Assembly: GCA_007128135.1 (NCBI GenBank)
Contig: SKYA01000006.1
Span: forward strand, 1-64,000
Direction: 5' to 3'
DNA: 64,000 nucleotides
DNA from: Paracoccaceae bacterium
Lineage (GTDB): Bacteria; Pseudomonadota; Alphaproteobacteria; Rhodobacterales; Rhodobacteraceae
The notes under the pieces are model-generated. The model had not been told where the DNA came from, made no database searches, and saw only the letters and a list, made by a program, of their open reading frames with translations. Shown here in pieces: positions 35,168-44,427 of this stretch. Positions within the stretch are counted from its first letter, which is position 1. Every line of letters begins with the position of its first letter. Made by a program: the position numbers and the translations under genes.

Positions 35168-38100
35168 GCCATCGCCTCGCTTCGGGCGGTCGACTGATCG
35201 ACCGCACCAGCCCGCTGTCCATCACCTTCAACGGCAAGCGCCTCACCGGCTTCAAGGGCGACACGCTGGCAGCAACCCTGCTCGCGCAGGACCAGATGCT
35301 CGTGGGGCGATCCTTCAAGTATCATCGGCCGCGCGGCATCGTCGCCTCGGGTGCGGAAGAGCCCAACGCGCTGGTCGGGCTGGGCACCGGTAACCGGTTC
35401 GAACCCAATCAGCGCAGCACCACGACCGAACTCTTCGAGGGTCTGCGCGCGCAGAGCCAGAACCACTGGCCAAGCCTTGAATACGATTTCCTGGCGCTCA
35501 ACGATCTGGTGCCGCAAGTGCTGACGGCCGGGTTCTATTACAAGACATTTCTCTGGCCGCGCGCCTTCTGGAAACATGTCTACGAGCCGATCATCCGCCG
35601 CTCGGCCGGGCTGGGGAACGCACCTGACGCCGACAGCAGAGACTCCGACCGCTACGAGCAGATCCATGCCTTCGCGGATGTCCTCGTCATCGGGGGCGGT
35701 ATTGCCGGGCTGCAGGCAGCCCTCGCCGCTGCCGAGGCGGGCGCGCGCGTGGCGGTCTGGGAGCAGACTGCGCATTGGGGCGGCCGCGCGCCGGTGGACG
35801 GGGTAGAGATCGACAGCGCCAAGGCCGAAGACTGGATCAGGAACACCGTCGAACGCCTCGAAAAAATGGCGAATGTCCATATGCGGCTGCGCTGCATGGG
35901 CGCGGGCGTTTACGACCATGGCTATGTGCTGGGCTATGAGCGGGTCAGTGATCATGCGCCGGGGGCTGACGCGCCGCGCCACCGGCTTTGGCGGATGCGC
36001 GCCGGCCGGATCATCACCGCCACGGGCGCCATCGAGCGGCCGCTGTCCTTTGCGGGCAATGACCTGCCGGGCGTGATGCTGGCCTCGGCCATGCGCGACT
36101 ATCTGGTGAACTTTGCCGTGGCACCAGGTCACGAGATCGTGGTCGTCACCAATAATGACGATGCTTACCGCACCGCCATCGCGCTGCGCCGGGCCGGGCT
36201 TGGCGTGGCCGCTGTGGTCGATGCGCGGGCCGAGGTCACGGGAGCGCTGCCGCAGGCAGCGCGCGCGGCAGGGATTCGCATCCTGACCGGCAGCGGCATT
36301 CGCAAGGTCAAGGGCGGCAAGCGCGTCAAGGGCGTCGAGATCTGCGAGATCGACAGCCGCGGAGTGGCTGTCACCCATCGTCTGGACTGCGATGCAGTGG
36401 CCATGTCAGGCGGCTGGTCGCCCGTGGTGCATCTGTGGTCCCATTGCGGCGGCAAGCTGATCTGGGACGAGGCCGGGCATTTCTTCCGCCCCGACCCGGA
36501 GCGCCCGCCACTGGCGTCCGATGGCAGGGGCAACCTGCGGGCCTGCGGCGCCGCGAACGGGGTGACGGGGGCTGTGCTGTCCGATGCGCATGATGCGGGG
36601 CTGAAGGCCGCGCAGGACAGTGGCGCCAGCGCCAAACCCGGACCCGCAGCAAGCGATCAGGTCGCGGCAGAGGCCCCGATGGAGCCGGTCTGGATGATGC
36701 CGCGCAATGCCGAATACGATCTGCGCTCCAAGATGTGGCTCGATTTCCAGAATGACGTCAAGGTCTCCGATGTGCAGCTTGCCGCGCGCGAGGGCTTCCA
36801 GTCGGTCGAACATACCAAGCGCTACACCACGCTGGGCATGGCGACGGATCAAGGTAAATTAAGTAATATCAATGGTTTGGCGGTTCTTTCTGATGCATTG
36901 GGTCAGCCCATTCCCGCCACCGGCACCACCACCTTCCGCCCGCCCTATACACCCATCTCGATGGGCGCGATTGCTGGAGGGGCCGTGGGGGCCGTCTTCC
37001 AGCCTCTGCGCCGGACGCCGATGCATGACTGGCACGCGGCCAACGGCGCCGATTGGGAACCCGTCGGCCAGTGGCGGCGACCCTACGCCTATCTGCGCCC
37101 GGGAGAGAGCCGCATCCAGGCCGTCAACCGCGAAGTGCGCAATGTGCGCGAGGCTGCGGGACTTCTCGATGCCTCGACACTCGGCAAGATCCTCGTCGCC
37201 GGCCCGGATGCGGCCCGTTTCATGGACATGCTCTACACCAACATGATGAGCAGTCTGAAACCCGGTAGATGCCGCTACGGGCTGATGTGCAACGAAAATG
37301 GATTCCTGATGGATGACGGGGTCGTGGCGCGGCTGGACGAGACCACGTTTCTTGTCCACACCACCTCGGGCGGGGCCGAGCATGTACATGGCTGGATGGA
37401 AGACTGGCTGCAATGCGAATGGTGGGACTGGCAGGTGCACACGGTCAACCTGACCGAGCAATATGCGCAGGTGGCGGTCGCCGGGCCGCAGGCCCGGCGC
37501 CTGCTCGAGCGTCTCGGCGGCATGGACCTCGCGCGCGAGGCGCTGCCCTTCATGGAATGGCGTGAAGGCATGCTGGGCGGCTTTGACGCCCGCGTGTTCC
37601 GCATCAGCTTCTCGGGAGAGTTGAGCTTCGAGATCGCCGTCCCCGCGGGACAGGGCCGCGCGCTTTGGGACCGGCTGCTCGAGGCGGGCGCGGATCTGGG
37701 TGTCATGCCCTATGGCACCGAGGCGCTGCACATCCTGCGCGCCGAAAAGGGTTTCATCATGATCGGGGATGAAACCGATGGCACAGCGATCCCGCAGGAC
37801 CTGGGCCTCGACTGGGCGATCAGCAAGAAGAAGGCCGATTTCCTCGGCAAGCGCGGGATGCAACGCGAAGCGATGCAAGACCCTGAGCGCTGGAAGCTGG
37901 TCGGGCTGGAAACACTCGATGGCTCGGTGCTGCCACATGGCGCGCTGGCCGTGCTGGCGGGGCGCAATGCCAACAAGCAGACCCGCACCGAGGGGCGCGT
38001 GACCTCGACCTATTTCTCGGCGAATCTGGGGCGCGGCATCGCCATGGGGCTGGTTGCGCGCGGCCCGGAACGGATGGGCGAGGTGCTGCGCTTTGCGGGA

Positions 38101-38178
38101 CCGAAGGGCAGGATGATCGAGGCGCGGATCGTGGATGCGGTGCTGATCGACAAGGACGGGGAGCGTCAGAATGTCTGA
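35164..38178 (+). CDS. soxA: Sarcosine oxidase alpha subunit
   Basis: 1004 residues. The N-terminal part holds GFKGDTLAATLLA and YHRPRGIVASG. A Rossmann motif, VLVIGGGIAGLQAALAAAE, lies near residue 174 for NAD+. The C-terminal ~390 residues form a GcvT-like THF-binding domain (MLYTNMMSSLKPGRCRYGLM and FRISFSGELSFEIAVP). It receives the methyl group as formaldehyde and makes methylene-THF. A stretch of about 18 rare AT-rich codons at 36850-36903 is unlike the rest of the gene. It overlaps soxG by 8 bases. Confidence 0.96.
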   Translation: MSHRLASGGRLIDRTSPLSITFNGKRLTGFKGDTLAATLLAQDQMLVGRSFKYHRPRGIVASGAEEPNALVGLGTGNRFEPNQRSTTTELFEGLRAQSQNHWPSLEYDFLALNDLVPQVLTAGFYYKTFLWPRAFWKHVYEPIIRRSAGLGNAPDADSRDSDRYEQIHAFADVLVIGGGIAGLQAALAAAEAGARVAVWEQTAHWGGRAPVDGVEIDSAKAEDWIRNTVERLEKMANVHMRLRCMGAGVYDHGYVLGYERVSDHAPGADAPRHRLWRMRAGRIITATGAIERPLSFAGNDLPGVMLASAMRDYLVNFAVAPGHEIVVVTNNDDAYRTAIALRRAGLGVAAVVDARAEVTGALPQAARAAGIRILTGSGIRKVKGGKRVKGVEICEIDSRGVAVTHRLDCDAVAMSGGWSPVVHLWSHCGGKLIWDEAGHFFRPDPERPPLASDGRGNLRACGAANGVTGAVLSDAHDAGLKAAQDSGASAKPGPAASDQVAAEAPMEPVWMMPRNAEYDLRSKMWLDFQNDVKVSDVQLAAREGFQSVEHTKRYTTLGMATDQGKLSNINGLAVLSDALGQPIPATGTTTFRPPYTPISMGAIAGGAVGAVFQPLRRTPMHDWHAANGADWEPVGQWRRPYAYLRPGESRIQAVNREVRNVREAAGLLDASTLGKILVAGPDAARFMDMLYTNMMSSLKPGRCRYGLMCNENGFLMDDGVVARLDETTFLVHTTSGGAEHVHGWMEDWLQCEWWDWQVHTVNLTEQYAQVAVAGPQARRLLERLGGMDLAREALPFMEWREGMLGGFDARVFRISFSGELSFEIAVPAGQGRALWDRLLEAGADLGVMPYGTEALHILRAEKGFIMIGDETDGTAIPQDLGLDWAISKKKADFLGKRGMQREAMQDPERWKLVGLETLDGSVLPHGALAVLAGRNANKQTRTEGRVTSTYFSANLGRGIAMGLVARGPERMGEVLRFAGPKGRMIEARIVDAVLIDKDGERQNV

Positions 38179-38728
38179 GAACGCAATCAGCGCGCTGCCG
38201 GGGGCGGTCTCGGAGGGGTTTGTGCGGGTCACCGAAGCAGGGCCTTGCGGCATGATCACGCTGCGTGGAGAGATGGCGCGGCTTGCATTTGCGCTTGCCC
38301 CGCTCGGGCTCGACATTCCCGGCACCCGCGCGGTCACACAGGCTGGCGACAAGGTGCTCGCCTGGATGTCGCCGGATGAATTGCTGCTGATGCTGCCCTA
38401 TGACGAGGCCCCCGGGACCGCCCGCGCGCTGCAGGACGCGCTGCGCGGCGACTTTGCGACCATTGCAAATGTTTCGGACGCCCGTGCGGTCTTCACGCTG
38501 CACGGCGCGCATGCGCGCGATGTGCTGGCCAAGCTCTGCCCGGTGGATTTCGGCATGCTCGCCCAAGGCCAGATCCGGCGCACGCGCGCGGGCCAGGTGG
38601 CGGCGGCCATCTGGGTCTCGGGCGAGGACGAGATGCGCGTGATCTGCTTCCGGTCGGTCGCGCAATACATGTTTGACCTGCTGACGATCGCTGCCCTGCC
38701 CGGCTCGGAACCTGCACTCTACTCCTGA
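38171..38728 (+). CDS. soxG: Sarcosine oxidase gamma subunit
   Basis: 185 residues with VTEAGPCGMITLRGEMARLAFALAPLGLDIP and AWMSPDELLLMLPYDEAPG, then VSDARAVFTLHGAHARDVLAKLCPVDF, the SoxG family pattern (a truncated GcvT-like fold). It is a structural subunit holding alpha and beta together. The start lies within the last codons of soxA. It is the last gene of the operon; no clear terminator is visible before the sodB promoter region. Confidence 0.93.
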   Translation: MSENAISALPGAVSEGFVRVTEAGPCGMITLRGEMARLAFALAPLGLDIPGTRAVTQAGDKVLAWMSPDELLLMLPYDEAPGTARALQDALRGDFATIANVSDARAVFTLHGAHARDVLAKLCPVDFGMLAQGQIRRTRAGQVAAAIWVSGEDEMRVICFRSVAQYMFDLLTIAALPGSEPALYS

Positions 38729-38758
38729 GCCGGAAACCCGGAATTTCCCGCCTGCCCC

Positions 38759-38788
38759 TTGACCTCGCAGCCCCGAAGGCTCTTATTC
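38759..38788 (+). promoter_or_regulatory. Predicted promoter of sodB
   Basis: TTGACC (38759-38764) and TTATTC (38783-38788) with an 18-base spacer, 40-70 bases upstream of the sodB start. Sequence-based prediction. Confidence 0.4.
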
Positions 38789-38827
38789 AGGGCAGTCAAG
38801 ACAAAGATAACAGACGAGGAAAAACCC

Positions 38828-39427
38828 ATGGCATTCGAACTCCCTGACCTTCCTTACGCCCATGATGCGCTGGCGGACCTCGGCATGAGCGCCGAGACGC
38901 TGGAGTTTCACCATGACATTCACCACAAGGCCTATGTGGACAATGGCAACAAGCTGATTGCCGGCACCGAATGGGAAGGCAAGTCGCTGGAAGACATCAT
39001 CACCGGCACCTACCAGTCCGGCGCGGTAGCGCAGTCGGGCATCTTCAACAATGCCTCGCAGCACTGGAACCACAACCAGTTCTGGGAAATGATGGGGCCG
39101 GGCGACAAGAAGATGCCGGGCGAACTGGAAAAGGCCCTGATCGAGAGTTTCGGCTCGGTCGAAAAATTCAAGGAAGCCTTTGCCGCCGCAGGTGCGGGCC
39201 AGTTCGGCTCGGGCTGGTGTTGGCTGGTGCAGGACAAGGACGGCTCGCTGAAAGTGACCAAGACAGAGAACGGCGTGAACCCGCTCTGCTTCGGCCAGAC
39301 AGCACTTCTGGGCTGCGATGTCTGGGAGCACAGCTATTACATCGACTTCCGCAACAAACGTCCTGCCTACCTGTCCAACTTCCTCGAGAAGCTGATCAAC
39401 TGGGAGAATGTCGCGTCCCGGATGTAG
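38828..39427 (+). CDS. sodB: Superoxide dismutase, Fe/Mn family (Fe-type)
   Basis: 199 residues: MAFELPDLPYAHDALADLGMSAETLEFHHDIHHKAYVD, with metal ligands in FHHDIHH, NHNQFW (QHWNHNQFW) and DVWEHSYYIDF. GAGQFGSGWCWLV points to the Fe-type. It removes superoxide in the cytoplasm. GAGGAAAAACCC precedes the ATG. A clear terminator follows 43 bases after the stop. Adjacency to an H2O2-producing sarcosine oxidase may be incidental. Confidence 0.96.
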   Translation: MAFELPDLPYAHDALADLGMSAETLEFHHDIHHKAYVDNGNKLIAGTEWEGKSLEDIITGTYQSGAVAQSGIFNNASQHWNHNQFWEMMGPGDKKMPGELEKALIESFGSVEKFKEAFAAAGAGQFGSGWCWLVQDKDGSLKVTKTENGVNPLCFGQTALLGCDVWEHSYYIDFRNKRPAYLSNFLEKLINWENVASRM

Positions 39428-39470
39428 AGGCGCCGGGCCGATCCCCCTGCCCGTGCGATGGGACTGCGAA

Positions 39471-39496
39471 GGGTGCGCGTCTCGCGCACCCTTTTT
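39471..39496 (+). terminator. Rho-independent terminator of sodB
   Basis: GGGTGCGCG-TCT-CGCGCACCC, a perfect 9-bp stem with a 3-base loop, followed by TTTTT. Confidence 0.9.
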
Positions 39497-39670
39497 GCAT
39501 GTCATGCCGTTCTCCCGCAGGCGCGTAACGCGGGCGTCCGGCGATGCCCGCGGACGCCTCAGGACCGGTTTCGCGGTGCCGGGCCACCCCGCAGGAAGGC
39601 CCGGTGCAGGCAGTTCTTGACCAGTTGCGCGCGAGCGGCGACACTGTTGCAGGCCAACAGGGAGGGTGCG

Positions 39671-40810
39671 ATGGGCCGCCAGGTGCTTGTGGGAACAACC
39701 AAGGGAGCCTTCATACTTTCACAGTCCACGGATGGCGCATTCAGTGTCTCGGGGCCGCATTGCGGGGGCTGGCCCATCAATCATGTGATCGGCGATGGCG
39801 CGGGGCGGATCTGGGCTGGCGGCGGGGGCGACTGGTTCGGCGCGGGTGTCTGGCGTTCGTCCGATAATGGTGCCAGCTGGACCCTCACCCGTCTGTCATC
39901 CGGGCAGATGGATGCCTGGGCCGAGAATGACCCCGCTTTCGCGGAAATGATCGGCTGGGAGAAGCAGGACCTCCTCTTCGGGCAGGATTTCGTGCAGATC
40001 TGGTCGCTGCATCTCGGGGCGGGAGGACTTTATGCCGGCACCAAACCTGCCGATTTGCTGGCAAGCCACGACAATGGCGTGACGTTCTCTCGGGTCGAGG
40101 GCCTGGGCGCGCATCCATCGCGCGATACATGGCAGCCCGGCGCGGCGGGGCTGATCCTGCATTCCATCGTCTCGGACCCGCATGATCCGAAGAAGCTCTG
40201 GGTAGGCATTTCGGCTGCAGGAGTCCTTGCAACCGAGGATGGCGGTGAAACATGGGAGCGACGCAACCGGCTGTCGAATGTCGATAGCTGCGCGCACCAT
40301 CACCACCCCGCTGGCCCCTCGGGCGGCGAGACCGGGCATTGCGTGCATAATCTGGTGCGTGCGCCGGACCCGGCGAGCGACCTGCTCTATCAGCAGAACC
40401 ACCACGGTGTCTGGCGCAGTCCTGATGGCGGACGCTCCTGGGAGGACCGGACCGCGGGCCTGCCCTCGACCTTCGGTTTTCCGATTGCCGTGCATCCGCG
40501 TGACCCCCAGAAGATCTGGGTCCTGCCGCTCAATGGCGACATGGAGGGCCGCTTTCCGCCCGAGGCGCGGGCAGCGGTCTGGCATTCGGCGGATGGGGGC
40601 GCGACATGGCGGGACCAGCGCAACGGCCTGCCGCAATCATGGTGCTTCTTCACGGTGCTACGCCAGGCCATGGCGACCGACCAGGCCGAGGCGCCCGCGC
40701 TCTATTTCGGCACCAATAGCGGGTCGGTCTTTGCCTCTTTCGACGAGGGGGCAAGCTGGCACGAGATCGCGCGCCATCTGCCCGCGATCCAGAGCGTCGA
40801 GGCCCTCTGA
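39671..40810 (+). CDS. BNR/sialidase-like beta-propeller protein
   Basis: 379 residues without a signal peptide. Repeated Asp-box motifs are visible (SSDNGASWTLT, SHDNGVTFSRV, TEDGGETWERR, SPDGGRSWEDR, SADGGATWRDQ, SFDEGASWHEI), the pattern of BNR/WD40-like YVTN propellers. VGTTKGAFIL near the start is typical of exo-sialidase-like cytoplasmic members of unknown function. GGAGGG lies 4 bases before the ATG. True sialidase activity is unlikely without export. Confidence 0.85.
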   Translation: MGRQVLVGTTKGAFILSQSTDGAFSVSGPHCGGWPINHVIGDGAGRIWAGGGGDWFGAGVWRSSDNGASWTLTRLSSGQMDAWAENDPAFAEMIGWEKQDLLFGQDFVQIWSLHLGAGGLYAGTKPADLLASHDNGVTFSRVEGLGAHPSRDTWQPGAAGLILHSIVSDPHDPKKLWVGISAAGVLATEDGGETWERRNRLSNVDSCAHHHHPAGPSGGETGHCVHNLVRAPDPASDLLYQQNHHGVWRSPDGGRSWEDRTAGLPSTFGFPIAVHPRDPQKIWVLPLNGDMEGRFPPEARAAVWHSADGGATWRDQRNGLPQSWCFFTVLRQAMATDQAEAPALYFGTNSGSVFASFDEGASWHEIARHLPAIQSVEAL

Positions 40811-40886
40811 GCCGGTTTGTCACGATTGACCCCGCGTCGCAGGGCGTTACATGTCCGCCCTAGACAGCGACCGGAGAGACCCCATA

Positions 40887-41450
40887 ATGTCCGAGAGTGA
40901 CCTGGCCCGGCGCGCCCACCTGCCTGACGCGCTGCGCGTGCTTCTGGAGCAATACCCGCGCGCGCTTTGGCAGGGCCACGGCAATTTCGACGGGCTCACC
41001 CGGTTCTGGCTCGAACGACATCTGATGTTTCGCCGCGCATTGGCGCAATGGCAGGCCGAAACCCGGGGGTTTCTCGACAATGACCGTGCGCCGCGCGCCC
41101 ACGCGCAGGCAACCGCGCGGCTCGGTGGCTTCCTCATCAACGAGTTGCATGGCCATCACCATATCGAGGACACGCATTACTTCCCGGTTCTTTCGGCAGC
41201 CGAGACGCGGCTTGCGCGCGGCTTCGATCTGCTCGACGCGGACCATCACGCGCTCGAGCGTGAACTTGCCGCGCTGACCGACAGGGCGAACGCGCATCTG
41301 CACGCCTTGCAGCAGGCCGGCGACACGGCACGCACAGCCGGTGCGATGCTTGCGCAACTGGACAGTTTCGCCCCGTTCCTGAACCGGCATCTGGTCGATG
41401 AGGAGGACCTCGTGGTGCCCGTGATCCTGCATCACGCGCTTCGCTTCTGA
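40887..41450 (+). CDS. Hemerythrin-like domain protein
   Basis: 187 residues forming a four-helix bundle with LWQGHGNFDGL, HGHHHIEDTHYFPVL, DADHHALERELAAL and LNRHLVDEEDLVVPVIL. The spaced His/Glu residues are a non-haem di-iron site. It probably senses or buffers O2, NO or iron in the cytoplasm. GGAGAG precedes the ATG at 40887. The gene is convergent with the nitroreductase gene, with 12 bases between. Confidence 0.85.
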   Translation: MSESDLARRAHLPDALRVLLEQYPRALWQGHGNFDGLTRFWLERHLMFRRALAQWQAETRGFLDNDRAPRAHAQATARLGGFLINELHGHHHIEDTHYFPVLSAAETRLARGFDLLDADHHALERELAALTDRANAHLHALQQAGDTARTAGAMLAQLDSFAPFLNRHLVDEEDLVVPVILHHALRF

Positions 41451-41462
41451 CCCCTGCCTGCC

Positions 41463-42161
41463 TCAGGATGCGCGAAAGACGCTCATGATTTCGGCCAGCG
41501 GTTTCTTGATCTTGGCGACCGCAGGCACCGTGGCTTCGGGACCGGGCCAGCCGACAGGCAGGATCATCACGGGTTTTTCCTGCGCCGGGCGCCCACAGAG
41601 CGGGCCAAGGAACTTCATCGGATTGGGGGTATGGCACAGGCACACGAGCCCCGCGTGATGCAGTGCCGTGATGAGCACCCCGGTGGCGATACCCACGCTT
41701 TCGGGCACATAATAGTTCTTGTAGCGCGTCCCTTCCTGCGTCACACCGTAGCGCTGCGCAAACACGACGATCAGCCAGGGCGCGGTGGTCAGATGGGGTT
41801 TCTCCTCCCCGGTGCCGATCGGCTCCAGGGCGGCCAGCCATTCATCCCCGGCACCGCCACTGTAGAAGGCCCGTTCCTCCTCTTCGGCGGCGGCGCGAAT
41901 ACGGGCCTTCATCTGCGGGTCGGAGATGGCGGCGAAATGCCAGGGCTGGTGATTGGCCCCTGACGGCGCACTTCCGGCAGCCTCGATGCAGGCTGCGATG
42001 ATTGCCTCCGGAATCGGGCGGGGGTCGAACACGCGCACCGAATGGCGCTTTCGCATGTAGTCCCGAAAGTCGCAGGCCTCTTTCAGCGCCTGCGCATCGG
42101 ATTTCTGCACCCGGTCCGGCAGCGGTAGCGGGGTATAACGGACAGTGCTGCTGGAATACAT
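41463..42161 (-). CDS. Nitroreductase-family flavoprotein
   Basis: 232 residues. RKRHSVRVFDPRPIPEAIIAACIEAAGSAPSGANHQPWHF is the FMN-binding N-terminal block (shown by its motifs RHSVR and SAPSGAN), YYVPESVGIATGVLI is mid-protein and MKFLGPLCGRPAQEKPV near the C-terminus. The C-terminus resembles iodotyrosine dehalogenase-like members of the family. It is an NAD(P)H-dependent FMN enzyme; the substrate is unknown. Confidence 0.88.
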   Translation of the reverse strand: MYSSSTVRYTPLPLPDRVQKSDAQALKEACDFRDYMRKRHSVRVFDPRPIPEAIIAACIEAAGSAPSGANHQPWHFAAISDPQMKARIRAAAEEEERAFYSGGAGDEWLAALEPIGTGEEKPHLTTAPWLIVVFAQRYGVTQEGTRYKNYYVPESVGIATGVLITALHHAGLVCLCHTPNPMKFLGPLCGRPAQEKPVMILPVGWPGPEATVPAVAKIKKPLAEIMSVFRAS

Positions 42162-42330
42162 GGGGCGGGCTCTCCTGGATGCGACCGGGACAGGCTATGC
42201 CAGATTGCGCGGTTCGGGAAGGGGGCGCCGCGCGGCGGCGCTGCCCCATGAATGGTCCTGACGGCAGGGGATATGAAGCCAGTGGCCCCGGACCAGGGCC
42301 TGCCCCTCGTCGAAGGCGCCATGCAGATTA

Positions 42331-42903
42331 TCAGCCGTCCGGCGCGCAGCCGCCTGCGGCGGGAGCAGCCAGCATCTGGCGCACCCGCTCTGCCAGCCAG
42401 TCAAGCTGAGGGTCGCGCAGCCCCAGTTCTGCCAGATGCGCAGCCGTATTCCACAGATAGGCCGCATTCGGACCACGCCCGCCGGTCGCGCGCGCGATGA
42501 TGCGCGCCTGTTCCTCGAGCGCCAGCCCGCCGCAATATTGCGCATGAGCACGGTCGATGACATAGGTCACGGCCTCGACCGCGCGCCCGTCCTGCAACTC
42601 GACAGGGCAACGCGCCTCCAGATAGGCCGCCGAGATCAGTTCGCGTGCCCGCAGGTATTCCAGGCTTTCTTCGGCAATCTGTGTCGGTATCTCGAAGGCC
42701 ACGCCCTCGCAACTGCCCGGCCCCTCATCAAGCGCCAGCACTAGACCCGGACGCTCGGGCGTACCGCGATGGTGGATCGAGCGCATGCAGAACGAGCGCT
42801 CATAGCCGTCCAGCCGTGCGAGTGCGCGCGTGCTGTAGGCAAAGCCCGGCTCCCAGATCAGCGAGCCATAGCCAAAGATCCAGATCGTGCCCGTTGCATC
42901 CAT
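42331..42903 (-). CDS. ChaC-like gamma-glutamylcyclotransferase
   Basis: 190 residues: IWIFGYGSLIWEPGFAYSTRALARLDGYERSFC is the ChaC start, and GPGSCEGVAFEI and ESLEYLRARELISAAYLE contain the catalytic glutamate region. ChaC enzymes split glutathione to 5-oxoproline and Cys-Gly. The ATG at 42903 removes a spurious upstream extension. It is divergent from the DUF2125 gene; the 169 bases between it and the nitroreductase gene hold no gene. Confidence 0.9.
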   Translation of the reverse strand: MDATGTIWIFGYGSLIWEPGFAYSTRALARLDGYERSFCMRSIHHRGTPERPGLVLALDEGPGSCEGVAFEIPTQIAEESLEYLRARELISAAYLEARCPVELQDGRAVEAVTYVIDRAHAQYCGGLALEEQARIIARATGGRGPNAAYLWNTAAHLAELGLRDPQLDWLAERVRQMLAAPAAGGCAPDG

Positions 42904-42970
42904 GTGACTGGTCCTTTCCCGTGGCTTCGGTGTAATGGGGATTACGGCGAACGAAAAGGGAGGTCGTGCC

Positions 42971-43921
42971 ATGCGGCGCGTTACCGGGCTGATCCTTGCG
43001 GCAATCGTGCTGTTCAGTGCGTATTGGGGCGTTGCGGCTTACCTGGGCGGGTTTGCGGGCGCTGCTCGACTGGATGCCTTGCCGCAGGTCGAGGGGCAGA
43101 TGAGCCGCATCAGCGGCTATCCCCTGCGCTTCGAGACCGAGATCCGCGCCTTGCGCTGGCAAAGCCGCACGGGGGAGGTAGTCTGGCAGGCCGATCCGGT
43201 CCGGCTTGGGGCCTCCAGCCTTAGGCCATGGCACCTGACAGCACGCTTTCCGCAGGAGCAGACGCTTCTGCTGGACGGCCAGAGCCAGATCCTGAGCAAC
43301 CGCGACATGCAGGGCGAGGTCATTTTCTTGCGTGACCTGACACTGGGCAATGCAACGCTTGCCATCGAGGGTGCCGAACTCTCCCTGGCGCCGGGGGACG
43401 TGGCGGTGGATGTGCTGACAGTCGGCCTTTCTCACGCAGAGCGCACACAATACGAGCTTGACCTGGAGATGCGCGCACTGACGCTGCCGCTGCCGGTGCT
43501 GGCGCTGATCGACCCCGAACAGCATCTGCCGGCAACGCTTGGGCACATTCGCGCCAGGGGAAGTCTGCATTTCGCCGCCGCGCTCGATCCGCGCCGCCCC
43601 GCCCCGGCCCTGAAAAGCATCCTGCTGGATGACCTGCGGGCAGGCTGGGGGCCGCTTGATATCGGGCTTGCCGGAGAGGTGACGCGCAGCCCGAAAGGAC
43701 TGCTCGATGGCAGCCTGCGCCTTTCGCTCTCGGACTGGCAGGTCCTGCACCGGATGCTCGTCGCAACCGGCGTGCTGTCGCCGGATGCGGCATTCATGGC
43801 CGGAATGTTCCTTGCGTCCCAGGCCGCCCCCGGCACCGCGCAGGTGACGCTGCCGCTCAACCTGTCAGGCTCGGTGCTGGCCATCGGACCGTTTCCGCTG
43901 GCGCAGTTGCCCCCTCTCTGA
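42971..43921 (+). CDS. DUF2125 protein, exported or membrane-anchored
   Basis: 316 residues with an N-terminal hydrophobic segment (VTGLILAAIVLFSAYWGVAAYL) that is a signal anchor or uncleaved signal peptide. The remainder is beta-rich, with repeating patterns such as YPLRFETEIRALRW and LLDGSLRLSLSDWQVL, as in DUF2125 proteins of alphaproteobacteria, distantly like AsmA-type envelope proteins. GGGAGG precedes the ATG. The function is unknown. Confidence 0.75.
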   Translation: MRRVTGLILAAIVLFSAYWGVAAYLGGFAGAARLDALPQVEGQMSRISGYPLRFETEIRALRWQSRTGEVVWQADPVRLGASSLRPWHLTARFPQEQTLLLDGQSQILSNRDMQGEVIFLRDLTLGNATLAIEGAELSLAPGDVAVDVLTVGLSHAERTQYELDLEMRALTLPLPVLALIDPEQHLPATLGHIRARGSLHFAAALDPRRPAPALKSILLDDLRAGWGPLDIGLAGEVTRSPKGLLDGSLRLSLSDWQVLHRMLVATGVLSPDAAFMAGMFLASQAAPGTAQVTLPLNLSGSVLAIGPFPLAQLPPL

Positions 43922-43997
43922 CAGCCCGTCCAGGTCTGCCGACCGCATCCACGCAGAGCGTGCAAAGAAGTCGTGACCGGCGCACCCGGGTCCCCGG

Positions 43998-44369
43998 TCA
44001 CATGCTGTCAAGCTTCAAGACCCGCAGATGCAGCCAGCGCGCAACCGGCACGGCACCTAGCACACCCACGGCATTGGCCAGCATGTCGCCCCATTCGAAC
44101 CCGCGCCCGAATTGCGGCGGGACGAATTCCAGAGCCGCGTCATAGCCAATGGCCAGCGGCACGACAAAGGGCCAGAACCTGGGTCGCACGCTCAGGACGT
44201 GCAACACCATGTCAAAGAACAGGATGGCATGCGCCAGCCTGTCGATCGGGCTCGTGGTCGGAACCGGCGGTTCCGCAGGGGGCATCAGCAAAAGGGCCGT
44301 CACGACCAGGGCCATGACCATCGAGCCGGCATAGCCTGCCTTGCGCAGCCGTGCCGCGCGATCTGTCAC
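43998..44369 (-). CDS. VanZ-like small membrane protein
   Basis: 123 residues with about three or four hydrophobic segments (MVMALVVTALLLMPPAEPP, AHAILFFDMVLHVL, FWPFVVPLAIGYDAALEFV, MLANAVGVLGAVPVARWL). The EFVPPQFGRGFEWGDMLANAVG stretch is the VanZ-family signature (acidic residue, GR, D, N). The role outside glycopeptide resistance is unknown. The start is GTG with GGGAGGAATT upstream. It lies just downstream of rpoHII, 58 bases away. Confidence 0.8.
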   Translation of the reverse strand: MTDRAARLRKAGYAGSMVMALVVTALLLMPPAEPPVPTTSPIDRLAHAILFFDMVLHVLSVRPRFWPFVVPLAIGYDAALEFVPPQFGRGFEWGDMLANAVGVLGAVPVARWLHLRVLKLDSM

Positions 44370-44427
44370 AATTCCTCCCGACGCCCTGCCGCCTCGACCG
44401 TCCCGGTCTCATGTCAGGGCGCGGCGT

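Noticed and set aside
36859..38352. Minus-strand frame opposite soxA
   Set aside because: It mirrors the codon structure of soxA and has low-complexity composition; soxA is strongly supported.
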